From Sphingobium sp. (GTDB taxonomy: Bacteria; Pseudomonadota; Alphaproteobacteria; Sphingomonadales; Sphingomonadaceae), in contig NZ_QFOA01000004.1 of NCBI RefSeq assembly GCF_003248505.1, positions 1 through 64,000 of the forward strand: DNA of 64,000 bases. Reading direction: 5' to 3'. The notes beneath the pieces are model-generated. The model saw only the letters and a program-made list of their open reading frames with translations. It was not told the DNA's origin and searched no databases. Numbering within the stretch: position 1 is the stretch's first letter; every line of letters begins with the position of its first letter. Positions 60,683 through 64,000 of this stretch are shown piece after piece. The translations under genes and the position numbers were made by a program.

Positions 60683-61359
60683 CAGGGCGTCACCACATTC
60701 CATCGGACAGGGCTTTCGACGCCGTCGATATGCCGCATGTCGCTGGCTGTCCACATCACCCAGGGGCGACTGGCATAATCGGGCGGAAGGAAGTTGCGGT
60801 CCAGCCACAGCGTGCGGTTGATGCCCGATCCGATGTCATAGGCTTCGTTGAAATCCTCCGTCACGTTGATGAGCACGGGCTTGCCTGCATGGCCCTCGAC
60901 CAGATTGACCAGCGTATTGAGGTCGGACAGCAGCCGGTCGCGTCCGGGCCGCGCAGCGCAGCGCGGGTCGAAGGCAAGACGGATGGCTGGAGGGAGTGCC
61001 GCATTGTCCCGCGCCACCGTCGTCATGAACGCCGTGCCCTGATCGGCAGGGGGGCGGCACAGGCTGAACTCGATCACAGCGCCATAGCGTAGCCCGGCCT
61101 TTCGCGCCCCGCGCCAGTTGGCGGCGAAGGCCGGGTCGCGCCCAGTTATGCTGTCGGTGGCGCGAATATAGGCGAAGTCCGCGCCCTGCGCCGCGAGCGT
61201 ATCCCATTCGACCGTTCCGTCGGTGCTGTCGACGGTCACGCCTTGCACGGGATAATGATCCCGGTCCGGCGTCCAGGCGCGCGCATAGAGCCACAGCGCT
61301 GCCGCCAGCGCTGCCATCACCGCCAGTCCCGCCCCCGCGCGGACCAGCATGCCTCCCAA
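60682..61359 (-). CDS. Glycoside hydrolase family 25 lysozyme-like protein
   Basis: Membrane-anchored protein of about 225 residues: an N-terminal hydrophobic helix (GLAVMAALAAALWLYARAW) and then a GH25-type domain. The start of the domain is QGVTVDSTDGTVEWDTLAAQGADFAYIRAT, with GLRYGAVIEFSLC and PVLINVTEDFNEAY as later strands. In the usual active-site pair of GH25 (DxE) the second acidic residue appears changed in this copy, so activity is uncertain. Start is ambiguous: a TTG at 61359 has AGGGGG at good spacing, with ATG 61350 and TTG 61365 as alternatives. Confidence 0.75.
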   Translation of the reverse strand: MGGMLVRAGAGLAVMAALAAALWLYARAWTPDRDHYPVQGVTVDSTDGTVEWDTLAAQGADFAYIRATDSITGRDPAFAANWRGARKAGLRYGAVIEFSLCRPPADQGTAFMTTVARDNAALPPAIRLAFDPRCAARPGRDRLLSDLNTLVNLVEGHAGKPVLINVTEDFNEAYDIGSGINRTLWLDRNFLPPDYASRPWVMWTASDMRHIDGVESPVRWNVVTP

Positions 61360-61378
61360 CGTCAACCCCCTGATGACC

Positions 61379-61861
61379 CTATCCCTTAATATGCAGCACG
61401 CAGATAAGCGTGAAAAGTCGCCGCGCCGTGTCGAAATCGACTTCGATTTTGCCGTCCAGCCTTTCTTTCAGCAAGTCTGCGGCATCGTTGTGGATCGCGC
61501 GCCGGGCCATGTCGACCGTTTCGATCTGCTGGGGCGATGCGTTGCTGATCGCCTGGTAATAGCTGTCGCAAATTGCGAAATAATCGCGGATCGGACGCCT
61601 GAACCGTCCCAGGCTGAGGACGATCGCTTCCAGCGGGCTGTCGTCCTCCTGCTTGATTTCGATCACCAGTCGGCCTTCCTCGACCCGCAACATCACCTTA
61701 TATGGACCGGCATAGGCGTCCGCATGGACGCGCTGGGGCGCGAAGTGATTGTCCTCCAGCAGATCGAAGATCGCGATCCGCCGTTCCTGCTCCACATCGG
61801 CATTGCGCCACAGGATCGTGCGCTGGTCCAGCTGGATATCTATGATGCGCGGATCGGCCAT
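61379..61861 (-). CDS. UPF0262 family protein
   Basis: Protein of 160 residues belonging to UPF0262, a family restricted mainly to alphaproteobacteria. The sequence RIAIFDLLEDNHFAP, GPYKVMLRVEEGRLVIEI and YYQAISNASPQQIETVDMARRAIHN matches the family. Function unknown. Divergent from dnaB across 116 bases that contain a DnaA box. Confidence 0.9.
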   Translation of the reverse strand: MADPRIIDIQLDQRTILWRNADVEQERRIAIFDLLEDNHFAPQRVHADAYAGPYKVMLRVEEGRLVIEIKQEDDSPLEAIVLSLGRFRRPIRDYFAICDSYYQAISNASPQQIETVDMARRAIHNDAADLLKERLDGKIEVDFDTARRLFTLICVLHIKG

Positions 61862-61913
61862 AAGCGAAGCGAACAGTCAGTGCGGCGGCGCGCAGCGAAA
61901 TGCAAGCGGGGAC

Positions 61914-61922
61914 TTATCCACA
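61914..61922 (+). promoter_or_regulatory. Consensus DnaA box upstream of dnaB
   Basis: TTATCCACA is a perfect match to the E. coli DnaA-box consensus. It lies 56 bases upstream of the dnaB start, within the divergent UPF0262/dnaB intergenic region. One copy only; a chance match is possible but the position is suggestive. Confidence 0.6.
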
Positions 61923-61977
61923 GATGGTTTCCATCCTGCCCCTTGCGTGGCGCCGACCATGGGAGGAAAGGAGGGAG

Positions 61978-63462
61978 ATGGTTGAACTGCTGAAGATCAC
62001 GCCGCCCGAAGCGGGCGGCACCGAATTGCCGCGCAATGTCGAGGCGGAAGCCGCGCTGCTGGGCGCGATCATGATCGACAACCGCATTGCCGAGGATGTG
62101 CAGCTCAAACTCAAGGCCGAGCATTTCTTCGAGCCGCTGCATGGCCGCATCTACGACGCCATCATGCGGCTGCTCGACCGCGACATGGTCGCCAACCCTG
62201 TGACGCTCAAGCCCATGCTCGAGCAGGACCCGGCGCTTAAAGAGTTGGGCGGCGCGGGCTATCTGGCACAATTGACCGGCAATGGCGCTGCGCTGATCGG
62301 TGCGCGCGATTTCGCAAGCCAGATCTACGACCTTGCCCTGTTGCGGCAGCTTGTCAGCGTTGGGCGCGAACTGGTTGAAAATGCATTGGATACCAGTGAG
62401 GACGTTAACCCTCGCGAGCAGATCGAGGCGGCGGAGGTCGCGCTGTATAAGGTGTCGGAAGGCGAGGGGGAAACGGGTTCGGTCAAAAGCTTCCTCGCAG
62501 CCTCCACCATGGCGGTGCAGGTGGCCGAACGCGCGCTTAACAGCGGTGGCCACGTGTCGGGGATTACGACCGGCATTAACAGCCTCAACGCCAAGATCGG
62601 CGGCCTGCACAATTCGGACCTTATGATCCTGGCCGGGCGTCCGGGCATGGGCAAGACCTCGCTCGCCACCAACATCGCCTATAACGCTGCCTCGCGCTGG
62701 GTGCGGGACAATGCCGATGGCATTTCGCCTGAAAAGAACATGGGTGCGAAAACCGCGTTCTTCTCGCTGGAAATGTCCGCCGATCAGTTGGCGACACGTG
62801 TGCTCGCCGAACAATCGGGGATCAGCGGAGAAGCGCTGCGCATGGGCAAGATCAGCCGCGCCGATTTCCAGAATCTCAGCCGTGCCGCCCGCAATTTGCA
62901 GGAACTGCCGCTCTTCATCGACGACACGCCTGGCCTCACCATCGCGGCGCTGCGCACGCGTGCACGGCGTCTCAAGCGGCGGCACGATATCGGTTTCATC
63001 GTCGTCGACTATCTTCAACTGCTTCAGGGGACGGGGCGCGGCAACGAAAATCGTGTGAACGAAATTTCGGAAATTTCCCGTGGTTTGAAGACCTTGGCAA
63101 AGGAACTTCATCTTCCGGTGCTGGCCCTATCGCAGCTCAGCCGTGCGGTGGAGCAGCGCGAGGACAAACGCCCGCAACTGTCCGACCTGCGCGAATCCGG
63201 CTCGATCGAGCAGGATGCCGACATGGTCTGGTTCGTGTTCCGCGAGGATTATTACGAAGCGGCCAAGGAGCCCAAGGTGGAGGACGAAACAGCCTATGCC
63301 GCGTGGCGCGAGAATATGGATCGCATCTACGGCAAGGCGGAAGTCATCGTCGCCAAGCAACGTCACGGTTCGACCGGACGCATCCGCATGAAATTCGATG
63401 CGAAGATCACGCGCTTCTCCGACCTCGCCGAGGACGGCTATGAGGATATGAGCTACGAGTAA
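61978..63462 (+). CDS. dnaB: Replicative DNA helicase DnaB
   Basis: Hexameric fork helicase of 494 residues. The N-terminal domain (NVEAEAALLGAIMIDNRI) is followed by a linker and the RecA-like motor. Walker A is GRPGMGKTS (220-228), the FFSLEMSADQLATR block follows, and Walker B is FIVVDYLQLL. The RHGSTGRIRMKFDAKITRF C-terminal arginine-finger region is complete. An AGGAAAGGAGGGAG ribosome site precedes the ATG. The protein is normal in length. Confidence 0.97.
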   Translation: MVELLKITPPEAGGTELPRNVEAEAALLGAIMIDNRIAEDVQLKLKAEHFFEPLHGRIYDAIMRLLDRDMVANPVTLKPMLEQDPALKELGGAGYLAQLTGNGAALIGARDFASQIYDLALLRQLVSVGRELVENALDTSEDVNPREQIEAAEVALYKVSEGEGETGSVKSFLAASTMAVQVAERALNSGGHVSGITTGINSLNAKIGGLHNSDLMILAGRPGMGKTSLATNIAYNAASRWVRDNADGISPEKNMGAKTAFFSLEMSADQLATRVLAEQSGISGEALRMGKISRADFQNLSRAARNLQELPLFIDDTPGLTIAALRTRARRLKRRHDIGFIVVDYLQLLQGTGRGNENRVNEISEISRGLKTLAKELHLPVLALSQLSRAVEQREDKRPQLSDLRESGSIEQDADMVWFVFREDYYEAAKEPKVEDETAYAAWRENMDRIYGKAEVIVAKQRHGSTGRIRMKFDAKITRFSDLAEDGYEDMSYE

Positions 63463-63473
63463 GGCGCAACCAT

Positions 63474-63501
63474 CGTCGCCCGGGACGGTAGCCGGGCGAC
63501 G
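63474..63501. terminator. Hairpin between dnaB and the DUF885 gene
   Basis: A ten-base stem CGTCGCCCGG/CCGGGCGACG with an eight-base loop lies between the convergent stops. No T-run follows, so its strength is uncertain. Confidence 0.5.
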
Positions 63502-63514
63502 ACGCGGATGCAGA

Positions 63515-64000
63515 TCAGCCTTTGGCCATGCGGGCGCGTTCGGCCACGCGCTTTTCCAACATCGACAGCGGCATAGCCCCTTCCTCTAGAATGGCATGAA
63601 ACTGCTTGAGATCGAAGGATTTTCCTTGTGCGGCCTGCGCCTGCGCACGGGCTTTCGTCCACACGCCATGGCCGACCTTGTAGCTGGTCGCCTGCCCCGG
63701 TTGCGTGCAATAACGTTCGACTTCGCGCTGGCATCGGGGGCGGGCGAAGCCGGTGGTCTGCACCATGTAGTCGGTCGCCTTCTCCCGACTCCACTTCTTG
63801 GCATGGATGCCGGTGTCGACCACCAGCCGCGCCGCGCGGAAGAGAAAGGACTGGAGGAAACCCGCCCGGTCGAGCGGGGTAGCATATCCACCCAGTTCAT
63901 CGGCCAGCTGCTCGGCATAGAGCGCCCAGCCTTCGGTATAGGCGCTCAGGAACGCGGTCTTGCGTAGCATCGGCACGTCGCCCGCCGCCTGCGCGGTCGA
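63515..64000 (-). CDS. DUF885 family protein, C-terminal part (runs off the window)
   Basis: The visible 161 or so residues are the C-terminal end of a DUF885 protein. They include LSAYTEGWALYAEQLADELG, a hallmark of this gluzincin-like metallohydrolase group (the E of TEGWA), and VQTTGFARPRCQREVERYCTQPGQATSYKVG. The upstream two thirds, including the HExxH motif expected for the family, lies beyond the window edge. DUF885 proteins are usually exported or lipid-anchored, and their substrates are unknown. Confidence 0.85.
   Translation of the reverse strand, partial: STAQAAGDVPMLRKTAFLSAYTEGWALYAEQLADELGGYATPLDRAGFLQSFLFRAARLVVDTGIHAKKWSREKATDYMVQTTGFARPRCQREVERYCTQPGQATSYKVGHGVWTKARAQAQAAQGKSFDLKQFHAILEEGAMPLSMLEKRVAERARMAKG

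Noticed and set aside
1..64000. Possible CRISPR array or tRNA/rRNA genes
   Set aside because: No regularly spaced short repeats and no cloverleaf-like segment were seen in the intergenic regions. A covariance-model search was not possible.

Overview
The window looks like chromosome from a high-GC alphaproteobacterium, most likely a sphingomonad (Sphingomonadaceae). The evidence is a full-length CtrA cell-cycle regulator, an ATP synthase F0 operon with the alphaproteobacterial order I-a-c-b'-b and no adjacent F1 genes, a UPF0262 protein, and an exosortase A (XrtA) exopolysaccharide locus of the type common in sphingomonads. No tRNA, rRNA or CRISPR array was seen. The assignment rests on recognised protein families, not on a database search. 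Layout: 1-1.5 kb is a mobile-element junction, with IS21-like terminal repeats followed by an apparently intact IS5-family (IS427-like) element with a CTAG target duplication. trxB follows. From 2.5 to 20.9 kb lies the XrtA-type exopolysaccharide locus. A small-molecule module comes first (FemAB-like acyltransferase, acyl carrier protein, acyl-CoA ligase, PLP decarboxylase). Next is an export and length-control module (outer-membrane polysaccharide lipoprotein, Wzz-like protein, tyrosine autokinase, outer-membrane beta-barrel, ExeA-like ATPase). The locus ends with polysaccharide deacetylase, a second FemAB-like protein, a glycosyltransferase, exosortase A fused to EpsI, an asparagine-synthetase-like amidotransferase and an undecaprenyl-phosphate sugar transferase. 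Most of these genes overlap by 1-4 bases, so they are probably cotranscribed. No Wzx/Wzy pair and no PEP-CTERM substrate is visible in the window. From 20.9 to 27.5 kb are metabolic and stress genes: a YtcJ-like amidohydrolase, a 3-hydroxyisobutyrate-dehydrogenase-like enzyme, threonine ammonia-lyase, leucyl/arginyl-protein transferase, a glycine-zipper envelope protein and free-methionine-sulfoxide reductase. From 27.6 to 33 kb is a surface-glycan island: GtrB-like glycosyltransferase, methyltransferase, GtrA flippase, an orphan methyltransferase tail, a GT4 glycosyltransferase and a GT-C-like membrane transferase. Together these resemble a chromosomal Gtr glycosylation cassette. arfB, a pseudouridine synthase, an acyltransferase-3 and radC follow. 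From 35.9 to 39.8 kb is a YdbH-YnbE-YdbL set (an AsmA-like bridge with its lipoprotein and periplasmic partner). It is followed by an ArsR regulator and the F0 operon (40.2-42.9 kb), which ends in a strong terminator. From 43 to 57.3 kb are housekeeping genes (SDR, zinc alcohol dehydrogenase, uvrC, aldehyde dehydrogenase, recO, leuB, metZ, apaG), a hemerythrin, two LysR regulators and a wrbA-pirin pair. ctrA (57.6 kb) has two GANTC methylation sites and CtrA half-sites upstream. The right end holds a miniature PAS-chemoreceptor protein, a lone STN-domain protein, dcd, cdd, a GH25 lysozyme, UPF0262, dnaB with a perfect DnaA box upstream, and the 3' part of a DUF885 gene running off the edge.
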